From Sphingobium sp. SYK-6 (GTDB lineage Bacteria; Pseudomonadota; Alphaproteobacteria; Sphingomonadales; Sphingomonadaceae): a DNA stretch of 64,000 nt. The notes under the pieces are model-generated. The model was not told where the DNA came from. It ran no database searches and was given only the letters and a program-made list of their open reading frames with translations. The position numbers and the translations under genes are program-made. Position 1 is the stretch's first letter. Every line of letters begins with the position of its first letter. Below are positions 1-9,225 of the stretch, one piece after another. The DNA is taken from contig NC_015976.1 of NCBI RefSeq assembly GCF_000283515.1, positions 1,488,001 to 1,552,000 of the forward strand. The letters run 5' to 3'.

Positions 1-792
1 GCGGTGCGTCACCATGTCGATCATGCCGTGATCCAGCAGATATTCGGCGCGCTGGAACCCCTCGGGCAGCTTCTCGCGGATCGTGTTCTCGATCACGCGC
101 GCGCCGGCAAAGGCGATGAGCGCGCCGGGCTCGGCGATCTGGATATCGCCCAGCATGGCGTAGCTGGCCGTGACGCCGCCGGTGGTGGGGTCGGTCAGCA
201 CCACGATATAGGGCTGGCCCGCCGCGCGGAGCTGCTGGATCGCCACGGTCGCGCGCGGCATCTGCATGAGCGAGAGAATGCCCTCCTGCATGCGGGCGCC
301 GCCGGCGGCGGTGAAGATGACATAAGGGCAACGCCGCTTGACCGCTTCCCGGACGCCCGCGACGAAGGCCGCGCCGACCGCCGTGCCCATCGACCCGCCC
401 ATGAAGGCGAAATCCTGCACGCCGACCACGGCCTGATGGCCCTCGATCGTGCCGCTGGCGTTTAGCAGCGCATCCTGCTCGCCGGTCTGCGCGCGAGCGG
501 CCTTGATGCGATCCGTATAACGCTTGGAATCGCGGAATTTCAGCGGGTCTTCCCTGACCTGCGGCGCGGGCAGCAGCTTCATCGTGCCCTCGTCGAAGAC
601 CTGGGCGAAGCGCAGCCTGGGGCCAATGCGGCCATGATGATCACAGCGCGGGCAGACGGAGAGATTCTCCTCCCATTCCTTCTGGAAGATCATCTGCCCG
701 CAGCCGGTGCATTTGTGCCAGAGATTGTCCGGCGTATCCGCCTTCCGGGCAATGAAGGGAATGGCGTTGCGGACGCGGTTGAGCCAGCTCAT
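1..792 (-). CDS. accD: Acetyl-CoA carboxylase carboxyltransferase subunit beta (3' end outside window)
   Basis: Beta subunit of the carboxyltransferase of acetyl-CoA carboxylase, which passes the carboxyl group from biotin to acetyl-CoA in the first step of fatty acid synthesis. The protein begins [13 protein letters not shown] and carries the N-terminal four-cysteine zinc ribbon (CTGCG, then CPRCD about 19 residues later), followed by the crotonase-like body. 264 codons are visible; family members are about 280-300 residues, so only a short C-terminal piece is missing. The ATG overlaps the trpA stop (ATGA), so it is probably translated with trpA. trpF-trpB-trpA-accD is a common alphaproteobacterial order. 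Confidence 0.95.
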   Translation of the reverse strand, partial: MSWLNRVRNAIPFIARKADTPDNLWHKCTGCGQMIFQKEWEENLSVCPRCDHHGRIGPRLRFAQVFDEGTMKLLPAPQVREDPLKFRDSKRYTDRIKAARAQTGEQDALLNASGTIEGHQAVVGVQDFAFMGGSMGTAVGAAFVAGVREAVKRRCPYVIFTAAGGARMQEGILSLMQMPRATVAIQQLRAAGQPYIVVLTDPTTGGVTASYAMLGDIQIAEPGALIAFAGARVIENTIREKLPEGFQRAEYLLDHGMIDMVTHR

Positions 793-1598
793 GCGACCTG
801 TTCCTTTGCGTTGAGAGCCGCGCGCAGCGACGCGACGAAATCGCGCACATGCGGCGCGGCCTGTGATCCATGGTTGCCGACGAGCTCGACAATGGCCGAG
901 CCGACCACGACGCCATCGGCATGCGCGCCGAACGCGGCGGCCTGCTCTGGCGTGCGCACGCCGAAGCCGACAGCCACCGGCAGATCAGTCGCCGCCTTGA
1001 GCTTGGCAACGGCAGCGCCGACGCTGGCCTGCGCGGCCTGCTGGAGCCCGGTGATGCCGGCAACCGAGACATAATAAAGGAAGCCCGATGCGCCCGCGAG
1101 CACGGCCGGCAGGCGCGCCGCATCCGTGGTCGGCGTGGCGAGGCGGATGAGGCTGACGCCGGCCGCGCGCAGGGCAGGGCCAAGCTCGGCATCTTCCTCG
1201 GGCGGGATGTCGACGCAGATGACGCCATCGACACCGGCCCTGGCGCATTCGCTCGCGAACCAGTCCGCGCCGCGAATGGTCATGGGATTGGCATAGCCCA
1301 TCAGGACCAGCGGGACTTGCGGATGGCGGGCGCGGAAGGCGGCGGCGATCTCGAAGATCCTTGCCGTGCTGATCCCCGCAGCCATGGCGCGCAGGTTCGC
1401 GGCCTGGATGGCGGGGCCGTCCGCCATGGGATCGGTGAAGGGCATGCCCAGCTCGATGACGTCCGCGCCGCCCGCGACGAGGGCGTCGAGGATGGCGGGC
1501 GTGTCGGCCGGCGTGGGATCGCCGCCCGTCACGAAGGTGACGAGCGCGGCGCGGCCTTCTTCGCGGGCACGGGCGAAGGCGGAAGACAGTCTATTCAT
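789..1598 (-). CDS. trpA: Tryptophan synthase alpha chain
   Basis: Cleaves indole-3-glycerol phosphate to indole and glyceraldehyde 3-phosphate and channels indole to TrpB. The 269-residue length is normal for the family. The catalytic Glu/Asp pair is visible in [15 protein letters not shown], and phosphate-binding glycines occur in [11 protein letters not shown]. Its ATG overlaps the stop of the upstream DUF559 gene (ATGA) and its stop overlaps the accD start, so the three are probably translationally coupled. Confidence 0.97.
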   Translation of the reverse strand: MNRLSSAFARAREEGRAALVTFVTGGDPTPADTPAILDALVAGGADVIELGMPFTDPMADGPAIQAANLRAMAAGISTARIFEIAAAFRARHPQVPLVLMGYANPMTIRGADWFASECARAGVDGVICVDIPPEEDAELGPALRAAGVSLIRLATPTTDAARLPAVLAGASGFLYYVSVAGITGLQQAAQASVGAAVAKLKAATDLPVAVGFGVRTPEQAAAFGAHADGVVVGSAIVELVGNHGSQAAPHVRDFVASLRAALNAKEQVA

Positions 1599-1984
1599 GC
1601 GACACCTATAGCCCTCTCCCCTGCAGGGGAGAGGGTTGGGAGAGGGGGAAGGAGCCGCGTTTCAATCGCAGAAAGGCCCCCCTCCAGATTTCCAACCACA
1701 TCGGCATTTGCAAACCGGATCACATCATATCCTTGATGCCGCAGGAAGTCCGTTCGCTCGGCGTCATAGCCCGGCTGGAGCGCGTGGCCGTCTCCGTCGA
1801 CCTCTATAATCAGCGTCGGTTCGCGAGAGGCGAAGTCGACGATATAGGGGCCAACCACCTTCTGCCTGCGAAATTTGTGACCCGCGAAGCGCTTGGCCCG
1901 CAGCGCGAGCCAAAGGCGCGTTTCGGCCTCGGTGGCGTTGGTGCGCATCGTTTTGGCGTGCGCGGTCAGGCGAGGGTCACGCAT
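1595..1984 (-). CDS. DUF559 domain protein (Vsr-like nuclease fold) inserted between trpB and trpA
   Basis: Small DUF559 protein of about 129 residues. The family belongs to the restriction-endonuclease-like/Vsr fold; its biological role is not established. Visible family features are TEAETRLWLALRAKRF, FRRQKVVGPYIVDF, the acidic LIIEVDGDGHA strand and the FANADVVGNLEG tail. I chose the ATG at 1984 (MRDPRLTAHAK) because GAGAGGGG precedes it; the frame is open to 2023. Its last codons (LPPLPTLSPAGER) are encoded by a palindromic repeat and its stop overlaps the trpA start. Related repeat sequence lies directly upstream in inverted orientation, suggesting arrival as a repeat-bounded unit. Confidence 0.85.
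   Translation of the reverse strand: MRDPRLTAHAKTMRTNATEAETRLWLALRAKRFAGHKFRRQKVVGPYIVDFASREPTLIIEVDGDGHALQPGYDAERTDFLRHQGYDVIRFANADVVGNLEGGLSAIETRLLPPLPTLSPAGERAIGVA
1612..1647. repeat. CCCTCTCC palindromic repeat, left flank of DUF559 gene
   Basis: A perfect 24-bp palindrome (1612-1635, CCCTCTCCCC around a central TGCA) is followed by TTGGGAGAGGGG. The same components appear in reverse orientation at 1986-2046. The repeat is read through by the DUF559 frame, encoding its C-terminus. This is a widespread type of GC-rich intergenic repeat; its mechanism of spread is unknown. Confidence 0.8.
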
Positions 1985-1985
1985 G

Positions 1986-2046
1986 CCCCTCTCCCAACCT
2001 CGGTTGGAGGCACGTGACTCCAACCGACCCCTGAAGGGGAGAGGGC
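1986..2046. repeat. CCCTCTCC palindromic repeat, right flank of DUF559 gene
   Basis: CCCCTCTCCCAA, then an inner inverted repeat of about 28 bp (TCGGTTGGAG / CTCCAACCGA around CACGTG), then CCCCTGAAGGGGAGAGGG. Apart from the inner insertion it is the inverted counterpart of 1612-1647. It occupies nearly the whole trpB-DUF559 spacer and supplies the ribosome binding site of the DUF559 gene. Confidence 0.8.
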
Positions 2047-2056
2047 TTGAGGAAAG

Positions 2057-3313
<1,257 letters not shown>

Positions 3314-3414
3314 GGTCGTCTCGATCTCGCAGATATGTTGGTCCGTTCGCTTCAGTTCCTCAGGAAGCGATCAGCGCCATCGTACCCCGACGCGCCCGGC
3401 ATGAGCGGTGATCC

Positions 3415-4059
3415 TCAACATCGCGAGACCGCTTCGCAGAAAGCCGCGATCCTGTCCATATCCTTGATCCCCGGCGCGCTCTCGACGCCGGAGGACACAT
3501 CGACCAGCGGCGCGCCGGTGAGGCGGAGGGCGTGCGCGACATTGTCCGCATCCAGCCCGCCCGAGAGGCCCCAGGGCAAGGGCGGGCGGTGGCCGGCGAG
3601 GAGCGTCCAGTCGAAGCGATGGCCCATGCCCCCGGGCAGCGCCGCGCCCTCGGGCGTCTTTGCGTCAAAGAGCAGCCGGTCCGCCGCCCCGGCATAGGCA
3701 TTGCCGGCCGCGAGATCGGCAGCGCTCTTGACCGGAATGGCCTTCCAGGTTTCGAGCCCGGTGCGCTGGCGGATCGCCGCGACGCGGGCGGGCTCCTCCT
3801 TGCCGTGGAGCTGGAGGACATGCAGGCCGCCCGCCGCGATCAGCGCGTCGATGATGGCATCATCCGGATCGACGAGCACGGCGACGCGCGCGACATGCTC
3901 GGGCACACGCGGCGCCAGATCGGCCAGCGCGGCGGGCGCGAGATGGCGAGGGCTGCGCGGGAAATGGACGAAGCCGACATGGCTCGCGCCGCCGCGCATG
4001 GCGGCGTCGATCGCATCGGGGGTGCGGACCCCGCAGATCTTGATGGCGACTTGCGACAT
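3415..4059 (-). CDS. trpF: Phosphoribosylanthranilate isomerase
   Basis: Amadori isomerase of tryptophan synthesis, converting N-(5-phosphoribosyl)anthranilate to the carboxyphenylamino-deoxyribulose phosphate. The 214-residue TIM barrel has the catalytic Cys in KICGVRT, the catalytic Asp in LLFDAKTPEG, and GGLDADNV near the end. It is the first gene of the trpF-trpB-DUF559-trpA-accD run. I see no trp leader peptide or obvious attenuator in the 263 bp upstream. Confidence 0.97.
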   Translation of the reverse strand: MSQVAIKICGVRTPDAIDAAMRGGASHVGFVHFPRSPRHLAPAALADLAPRVPEHVARVAVLVDPDDAIIDALIAAGGLHVLQLHGKEEPARVAAIRQRTGLETWKAIPVKSAADLAAGNAYAGAADRLLFDAKTPEGAALPGGMGHRFDWTLLAGHRPPLPWGLSGGLDADNVAHALRLTGAPLVDVSSGVESAPGIKDMDRIAAFCEAVSRC

Positions 4060-4322
4060 GAACGGCCTTTGATGAGGAGCATCATGGCGCCGCAGGGCAG
4101 CGCCGCGGCCCCGTTAGAGCATTTCCGCGCCGGATGGAAACATCCTGCGAGATGGAGGGGGCGGTGCAGGGCGCGGGCGGGGGAGGGGATTTCACGCGGC
4201 GTGCGAATTCCAAGCCCTACGAGCGTCCGCTTTCAAGGGTCTCTGAGAGCGGTCGGAAAGGCAGCTAAGGGGTGGTGAGGGGACGGTCTGCTATCAAACT
4301 TGAAAAAGGAAATAGCGGCCAT

Positions 4323-4790
4323 TTATTCGACGTAGAGATCAACCATTGCGCGCCGCTTGGACGTATCAGTAAGGATCGTCAGAGTGCCCCCGTGCGGCGC
4401 ATCGCGTGGCGTCGCAATGTAGATTGTCGCGATAGGAAAGTTCTCGCCAGTTTTCGGGCCACAACAATAATCATGGGCCATACCGGCATCAGCCTTATCG
4501 ACACAAAGACTACTTTGTCCAGTTCGGCAAACCGGTGGCACCTGAAATTTGTGTCCCGACATTAATTTGGAGAAATCGTCAGGCTCTACTTCAAACGAGC
4601 ACCGCTCAAGGACATCGGTGACGCCAAAGCTGGTACAATCGACTCCTCTGATGGATTGCGGCAACTTCTCTAAGTTCAGCATCGTTGCCACATGGTGGCG
4701 ATCGTCCCAACGCCAGACGAACACAGCTAACGCGCCAACAGCACCTATTAGCGCAAGGCCTATCAGACTGCGGCGAAGTAGCGTCATCAT
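4323..4790 (-). CDS. Hypothetical membrane-anchored protein, low-GC orphan
   Basis: Unrecognised protein, about 155 residues from the paired ATGs at 4790/4787; the frame stays open to 4922, giving up to 199. It starts with MMTLLRRSLIGLALIG and one transmembrane helix (residues about 8-25). A soluble domain with several cysteines follows (DCTSFG, ERCSFEV, PVCRTG, SLCVD, YCCGP), suggesting a disulfide-rich periplasmic domain. Base composition is visibly AT-richer than the neighbours. The upstream 45 codons fall in a repeat (4855-4931), so the shorter start is preferred. No function can be assigned. Confidence 0.55.
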   Translation of the reverse strand: MMTLLRRSLIGLALIGAVGALAVFVWRWDDRHHVATMLNLEKLPQSIRGVDCTSFGVTDVLERCSFEVEPDDFSKLMSGHKFQVPPVCRTGQSSLCVDKADAGMAHDYCCGPKTGENFPIATIYIATPRDAPHGGTLTILTDTSKRRAMVDLYVE

Positions 4791-4854
4791 TGTGTCTGCA
4801 ATGACCGCTATTAGGCAGTAAATTGCAAGCGGGGAATGACCAGAAAGTCGTCGT

Positions 4855-4931
4855 GTCCGGAAAGGCCGCTCTTGAGGCCTCGCACCTGATTTCCGGCCGT
4901 TCGCCATCGTCTTGTTAACCATTTTTCATGG
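4855..4931. repeat. Dispersed repeat, copy 1
   Basis: About 77 bp beginning GTCCGGAAAGGCCGCTCTTG and ending GTTAACCATTTTTCATGG. It is clearly similar by eye to 5181-5258, in direct orientation, with the same framework (GTCCGGAA-GGCCGCT-TTGAGG-CTCGC, TTCCG, GTTAACCAT, TTCATGG). It covers the apparent N-terminus of the longer frame of the neighbouring hypothetical gene. Confidence 0.7.
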
Positions 4932-5064
4932 CCGAATGCGGAGCAAGCGGTTCCGGTTGTAACACCGAAGATGTCGCATAAAAGTGCGAATGTCAGCTTT
5001 CAGGACACAGGGCTTGCAGGAGCTATGGCGTAAGCGTCGTGGCGAGCGGACATTTCCACTTTTC

Positions 5065-5150
5065 GTCATTCCCGCGCATGCGGGAATCCAGCTGAGACAT
5101 CGCGTACGAGTGCCGGGGTGCAACTGGATTCCCGCGTGCGCGGGAATGAC
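5065..5150. repeat. REP-like inverted repeat doublet
   Basis: Two 27-bp units (5065-5091 and 5124-5150) are inverted copies of one another with one mismatch. Each unit is internally palindromic (TCATTCCCGCG...CGGGAATCCA). This is the common proteobacterial extragenic palindrome arranged as a head-to-head pair separated by 32 bp. It probably forms a large RNA hairpin when transcribed. Confidence 0.85.
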
Positions 5151-5180
5151 GATGTGGGACGAGGTGACGTCTCTTTTGGC

Positions 5181-5258
5181 GTCCGGAATGGCCGCTTTTG
5201 AGGTCTCGCCCCTCATTTTCCGCCATTGGGGCTCTGCGCTGTTAACCATCATTCATGG
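5181..5258. repeat. Dispersed repeat, copy 2
   Basis: Direct copy of the element at 4855-4931 (GTCCGGAATGGCCGCTTTTG ... GTTAACCATCATTCATGG). The REP doublet lies between the two copies. Confidence 0.7.
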
Positions 5259-5347
5259 ACGACTGCTGGACGTCGTCAATGACGAGATAGGGTGCGCCAC
5301 CATGGCCTCGGAACCTGTCCACACCGCCAAACGGCGCTTCCCCCGCT

Positions 5348-5974
5348 TCAGCCGATCCAGAGGCGCTCGCGATACCATTTGGTGATGATATATTTGGTGC
5401 CTGCGCGCACTTTCATGCCGTGATGGATGGAGGCGGGATTGGGGCGCCCGTCGGGCAGGCGGTTGTTCCAGGCCACCAGCTTCCCGGTCTCCGGCTGGAT
5501 GGTCTTGCCCAGCTTGGTGAAGCGCGTGGCGCCACCGGCGCCGGGCTCGTTCAGATAGACCATCAACGTCCATGTCCGGTTGCCCGAGCGGGAACAGTAA
5601 GTCGCGAAGTCGCGGCCACTGGGCTCGAAATAATCGGTATGGGCCTTGAACTCCTGACCCACGCCGTAACGCTGGCCCTGCAGCGGCTCGCCATGGGCCG
5701 GATCGAGGCCGGCATAAGCCGCGAGGCGGGCATTGATGGCCGCCACGAACGGGTCGGCATCATCGAGATCGCAGGTCTCGCTGGTCCGGAAAGCATCATA
5801 GCCCATGTCGTCGGCAATGGTGGAGGGGCGGCGATTGGCATCGATCCGCTCGATCAGGCCAGCGCATGCCCCGGCGTCCAGGAAGTCGCGCTTCATGAAC
5901 AGCACGAGCTCGGGCCGCGGCAAGCGCTGAATGCCCGGCTGGGCGGCGAGAAGAGGCGCGTCCGATGTCGACAT
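5348..5974 (-). CDS. Prolyl 4-hydroxylase-like 2OG-Fe(II) oxygenase
   Basis: Cytoplasmic iron/2-oxoglutarate dioxygenase of the prolyl-4-hydroxylase alpha-subunit family, 208 residues. The iron ligands are visible as H112-x-D114 (KAHTDYFEP) and the distal His in ASIHHGMKV (H184/H185). The 2-oxoglutarate-binding Lys follows nine residues after H185 (K194 in AGTKYIITK). The substrate, a peptidyl proline or another protein, cannot be read from the sequence. It is transcribed divergently from the secretion operon, with about 200 bp between. Confidence 0.88.
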   Translation of the reverse strand: MSTSDAPLLAAQPGIQRLPRPELVLFMKRDFLDAGACAGLIERIDANRRPSTIADDMGYDAFRTSETCDLDDADPFVAAINARLAAYAGLDPAHGEPLQGQRYGVGQEFKAHTDYFEPSGRDFATYCSRSGNRTWTLMVYLNEPGAGGATRFTKLGKTIQPETGKLVAWNNRLPDGRPNPASIHHGMKVRAGTKYIITKWYRERLWIG

Positions 5975-6026
5975 GATGCGATCGGCTGATTAGCAAGTGG
6001 ATCATGTCCCGATCAACCGCGATGAT

Positions 6027-6044
6027 CGTTAATGTTTGTTAACG
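6027..6044. promoter_or_regulatory. Perfect inverted repeat between 2OG oxygenase and gspC
   Basis: CGTTAA-N6-TTAACG, a perfect 6-bp dyad in the divergent promoter region. It resembles a CtrA box but the spacing between TTAA halves is 6, not the canonical 7, so I do not call it one. It could be an operator for either gene. Confidence 0.3.
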
Positions 6045-6175
6045 CGGAAAGATTTCGGACCGTTAAATTCGATGATCATGGACGCGATGTCATTTTTTGG
6101 TAACCTTGATGTCGCGGATCGGTCATAGAGCGAGCATAGGCAACGCGGGCTTTGCTGGGAGGGCCTGACTCTAAG

Positions 6176-7045
6176 ATGCGGTGGACCGAACTCATTCGGC
6201 GTGCGCGGCGGTCCCGATCGCCTGAATCGTCCGATCTCGGCCAGTGGATCGAGGCGGCGCTGCTCGTCATGCTGCTCATCCAGTTCGCTCGCCTGCTCTG
6301 GGCACTGGTGACCCCCGTCGGCCTCTATGGCGACTGGCGCGCGCGCGAGCCGGTCGTGGTCAGCGCCGATGCCCGCAAGGCCCTGTTCGCCGGCTTCGAT
6401 CCGTTCTTCCGCGCGGGCGTCGCGGCGGGGGCAGGCGAGGGCGGCGCGCAGCAAGTGACATCCCTGCCGCTCCAGCTGTTCGGCATCAGCCTCAACGAGG
6501 CATCGGGCGGGGGATCGGCCATCATCGCCAGCGAAGGCGGCGAGCAGACAAGCTATGCGGTCGGTGACGAGATCGCGCCGGGCGTGACGCTCAAGTCCGT
6601 GCAGTTCGATCATGTCGTGATCGAGCGGGGCGGGGTCACGGAAACGCTTTATATCGATCAGTCTGGCGGTGACGGAAGCGGCGATGCGGCCGGCGCGCCG
6701 GATGGCGGCGCTCCCGCCGACAATGCGGCGCAGCCCGGCCCCGGCGGCGGCGCGGGCGCGCTTACGCCTGAGGGCATTCTCGGCGCCGTCAGCATGGTCC
6801 CGCGCTCGGAAAACGGCCGGGTGACCGGCATCGTGGTCGGCGCGCAGGGCGATGCCGGCATTCTCTCGCGGGCCGGCTTCCGTCCGGGCGACATCATCGT
6901 GCAGGTGAGCGGACAGCCGGTGCGCTCGGCGGGCGACATCCAGGCCCTGCAGGAATCGCTTCGCCCCGGCGCGCGCCTGTCCCTCATGGTCGAGCGCGGT
7001 TCGGCCACCGTGCCCATTTCTCTCATACTTCCGGAAAATAGATGA
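6176..7045 (+). CDS. gspC: Type II secretion system protein GspC
   Basis: Inner-membrane component that links the platform to the secretin. The start is ATG 6176 (MRWTELIRRAR); an in-frame TTG 24 bp upstream is the alternative. One transmembrane helix (EAALLVMLLIQFARLLWALV, about residues 26-45) is followed by the homology region and a C-terminal PDZ domain (GIVVGAQGDAGILSRAGF, then GDIIVQVSGQPV). It is the first gene of a run of overlapping genes ending with the prepilin peptidase. The stop overlaps the gspD start. Confidence 0.9.
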   Translation: MRWTELIRRARRSRSPESSDLGQWIEAALLVMLLIQFARLLWALVTPVGLYGDWRAREPVVVSADARKALFAGFDPFFRAGVAAGAGEGGAQQVTSLPLQLFGISLNEASGGGSAIIASEGGEQTSYAVGDEIAPGVTLKSVQFDHVVIERGGVTETLYIDQSGGDGSGDAAGAPDGGAPADNAAQPGPGGGAGALTPEGILGAVSMVPRSENGRVTGIVVGAQGDAGILSRAGFRPGDIIVQVSGQPVRSAGDIQALQESLRPGARLSLMVERGSATVPISLILPENR

Positions 7046-9225
7046 CAGTCCTGCCAAAATTCCGCCGACTTGCCGGAACTGCCGTTCTCGCGCTGCTGTG
7101 CGCAGTGCCGGCGCTGGGACAGCTGAGCCTTAATGTCCGGGACGCGGACATCCGCGCCTTCATCCAGGATGCCGCGCGCGTCACGGGGCGCACGTTCATC
7201 ATCGACAACCGGGTGCAGGGCAAGGTCTCGGTCGTCACCGACCGGCCGCTCACCCGCTCGGAATATTTCGAGATCTTTCTCTCCACGCTGCGGGCCAACG
7301 GGCTGGTGGCAGTGCCCGCGACGGGCGGCGCGTTTCGCATCCAGCCGGCGGAAGGCGTCGCGGGGCAGCCGGGGCAGGTCGGCGGCTCGGCGCATCGCAA
7401 CCAGTTCGTAACCGAAGTCATCCGCTTGCGTTCGATCGACGCGCAGTCCGCGCTCGAGACGCTGCGGCCGCTGGTCAGCCGGGACGGTTCGATCACCGCG
7501 AACCGCTCCGGGCGGTCGATCGTCGTGGCGGACTATGCCGACAATATCACGCGGATCCGGCAAGTGCTGGCGCAAGTCGATACGGATGGCTCGTCCACCA
7601 CGCTCATTGCGCTCAAGAATGCCGGGGCCCGGGAGATCGCCCAATCCCTCCAGGCGCTCGTCGCCGGGGGCGGGGAAGGCGCGCCGGCCGGCGCGACCGT
7701 GGTCGCCATCGACAGCTCGAACAGCATCGCCATCCGGGGCGACGCCACGACCGTTTCGCGCCTCTCGGCCATGGTGCGCGAACTCGACACGCGTGCCGCC
7801 ACGGGCACGGAAATCCGCGTCTACTGGCTGCAGCATGCCGATGCGGACAAGATGGTGCCGGTGCTCCAGCAATTGCTCGGCCAGGCAGCCACCACGGGTG
7901 GATCGACCGCTGCCTCCACCCGGCAGAGTGGCGGAAATGGCGGCAACACGCCGCCGCCGGCAGCCGCGACGCCGGTCTCCGCGACATCGGGCGAGGGCGG
8001 CGTGGCCGGTCGTGGACCCGCTGTCGTGACTCGCTATGACGGCGCGAATGCCGTGATCGTCGCCGCCAATGGCGATACCCAGCGAATGCTGGGCGAAGTG
8101 ATCCGCCAGCTCGATACGCGCCGGGACCAGGTGCTGGTCGAGGCGATCATCGTCGAGATCGGCAACAACGCGGCGCGCCAGCTGGGCGTGCAGTTCCTCA
8201 TCGGCAGCACCAAGACCGGCTTTGCCGCCACCAATTATTCGAACGCCCAGCCCAACATCCTGACGCTCGCCGGTGCCATCGCGGCCGACCGGCTGAGCAC
8301 GCAGGAAACGGTGGTCGTGGCGCCGGACGGCACGCGCACCACGACGACGACCACGGAGAATGGCGGCCTCGTCAGCGAATTGCAGGGCGCCGCGGTCGAC
8401 TCGCTGCGCAGCGCGCGCGGCGGCTTCGGCGGGATCGCGACGGAGATCGGCAAGAACGGCATCTTCGGCGCCATCATCAACGCGGTGCAGGCCGATACGG
8501 AAAGCAATGTGCTTTCCACGCCCTCGATCACCACGCTGGACAACCAGCAGGCGCGCATGCTCGTGGGCCAGGAAGTGCCGGTGGCGACCGGCGAGGCGCT
8601 CAGCCCGAATTTCGACAACCAGTTCCGCACCGTGCAGCGCCAGAATGTCGGCATCATGCTGGACGTGACGCCGCAGGTCAGCTCGGACGGCACGATCAAG
8701 CTCTTCCTCAAGCAGGAAGTGAGCAGCGTCGCCGGGCCGGTCTCCAACGACAGCAGCGACCTCATCATCAATAAGCGCGAGTTCGAGACGACCGTGCTGG
8801 TCGATGATGGGGATATCCTCGCCATCGGCGGCCTGCTGGACGACAATGAGCGGCGCACCATCGAGAAGATCCCGCTGCTGGGCGACCTGCCGCTGCTGGG
8901 CAATCTCTTCAAGTCGCGCAGCCGGGCGCGGGCGAAGACCAATCTCATGGTCTTCATCCGGCCGACGATCCTGAGCAGCAAGGCGGATGCGCAGGAACTG
9001 ACGGCGCGGCGCTACGGCTATATTCGCGGGCGGCAGGCGCTCGCCAATCCCGGCGTGGAACCATCCATCGACGAACTCGTCCGTGACTATATGGGCGCCG
9101 CGCTGCCGGTGAGTGCCACGGCGCGCCCGGACGATCAGGTGATCGACGGGCGCATCACGCCCATCGAGGAAACGCGCTCCCAGGCGGTGGTGACCACCCA
9201 GGACGAGAAAGGCGGGCAGAAATGA
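7042..9225 (+). CDS. gspD: Type II secretion system secretin GspD
   Basis: Outer-membrane secretin forming the exit pore. It has a signal peptide (FRRLAGTAVLALLCAVPALG), an N0 domain starting LSLNVRDADIRAFI, repeated N-domains, a low-complexity Gly/Thr/Ala insertion (about residues 290-325) and the C-terminal secretin core. Signature pieces are VLSTPSITTLDNQQARMLVG, VGIMLDVTPQV and the closing LGDLPLLGNLFKSR with TNLMVFIRPTI. The 727-residue length is typical. Confidence 0.96.
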   Translation: MTVLPKFRRLAGTAVLALLCAVPALGQLSLNVRDADIRAFIQDAARVTGRTFIIDNRVQGKVSVVTDRPLTRSEYFEIFLSTLRANGLVAVPATGGAFRIQPAEGVAGQPGQVGGSAHRNQFVTEVIRLRSIDAQSALETLRPLVSRDGSITANRSGRSIVVADYADNITRIRQVLAQVDTDGSSTTLIALKNAGAREIAQSLQALVAGGGEGAPAGATVVAIDSSNSIAIRGDATTVSRLSAMVRELDTRAATGTEIRVYWLQHADADKMVPVLQQLLGQAATTGGSTAASTRQSGGNGGNTPPPAAATPVSATSGEGGVAGRGPAVVTRYDGANAVIVAANGDTQRMLGEVIRQLDTRRDQVLVEAIIVEIGNNAARQLGVQFLIGSTKTGFAATNYSNAQPNILTLAGAIAADRLSTQETVVVAPDGTRTTTTTTENGGLVSELQGAAVDSLRSARGGFGGIATEIGKNGIFGAIINAVQADTESNVLSTPSITTLDNQQARMLVGQEVPVATGEALSPNFDNQFRTVQRQNVGIMLDVTPQVSSDGTIKLFLKQEVSSVAGPVSNDSSDLIINKREFETTVLVDDGDILAIGGLLDDNERRTIEKIPLLGDLPLLGNLFKSRSRARAKTNLMVFIRPTILSSKADAQELTARRYGYIRGRQALANPGVEPSIDELVRDYMGAALPVSATARPDDQVIDGRITPIEETRSQAVVTTQDEKGGQK

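Larger units (their letters stand above)
4923..5347. other. Intergenic repeat patchwork without a credible gene
   Basis: The 425 bp between the orphan membrane protein and the 2OG oxygenase gene hold one REP-type inverted pair and the second copy of the dispersed repeat. Short open frames exist on both strands, but they are made of repeat sequence and show no protein-family features. Confidence 0.6.

Noticed and set aside
5065..5150. Possible CRISPR-like repeat
   Set aside because: Only two units, in inverted orientation and each palindromic, with a single 32-bp gap; this is a REP doublet.
6027..6044. CtrA-binding site
   Set aside because: The TTAA halves are separated by 6 bases instead of 7, so it fits a generic dyad better.
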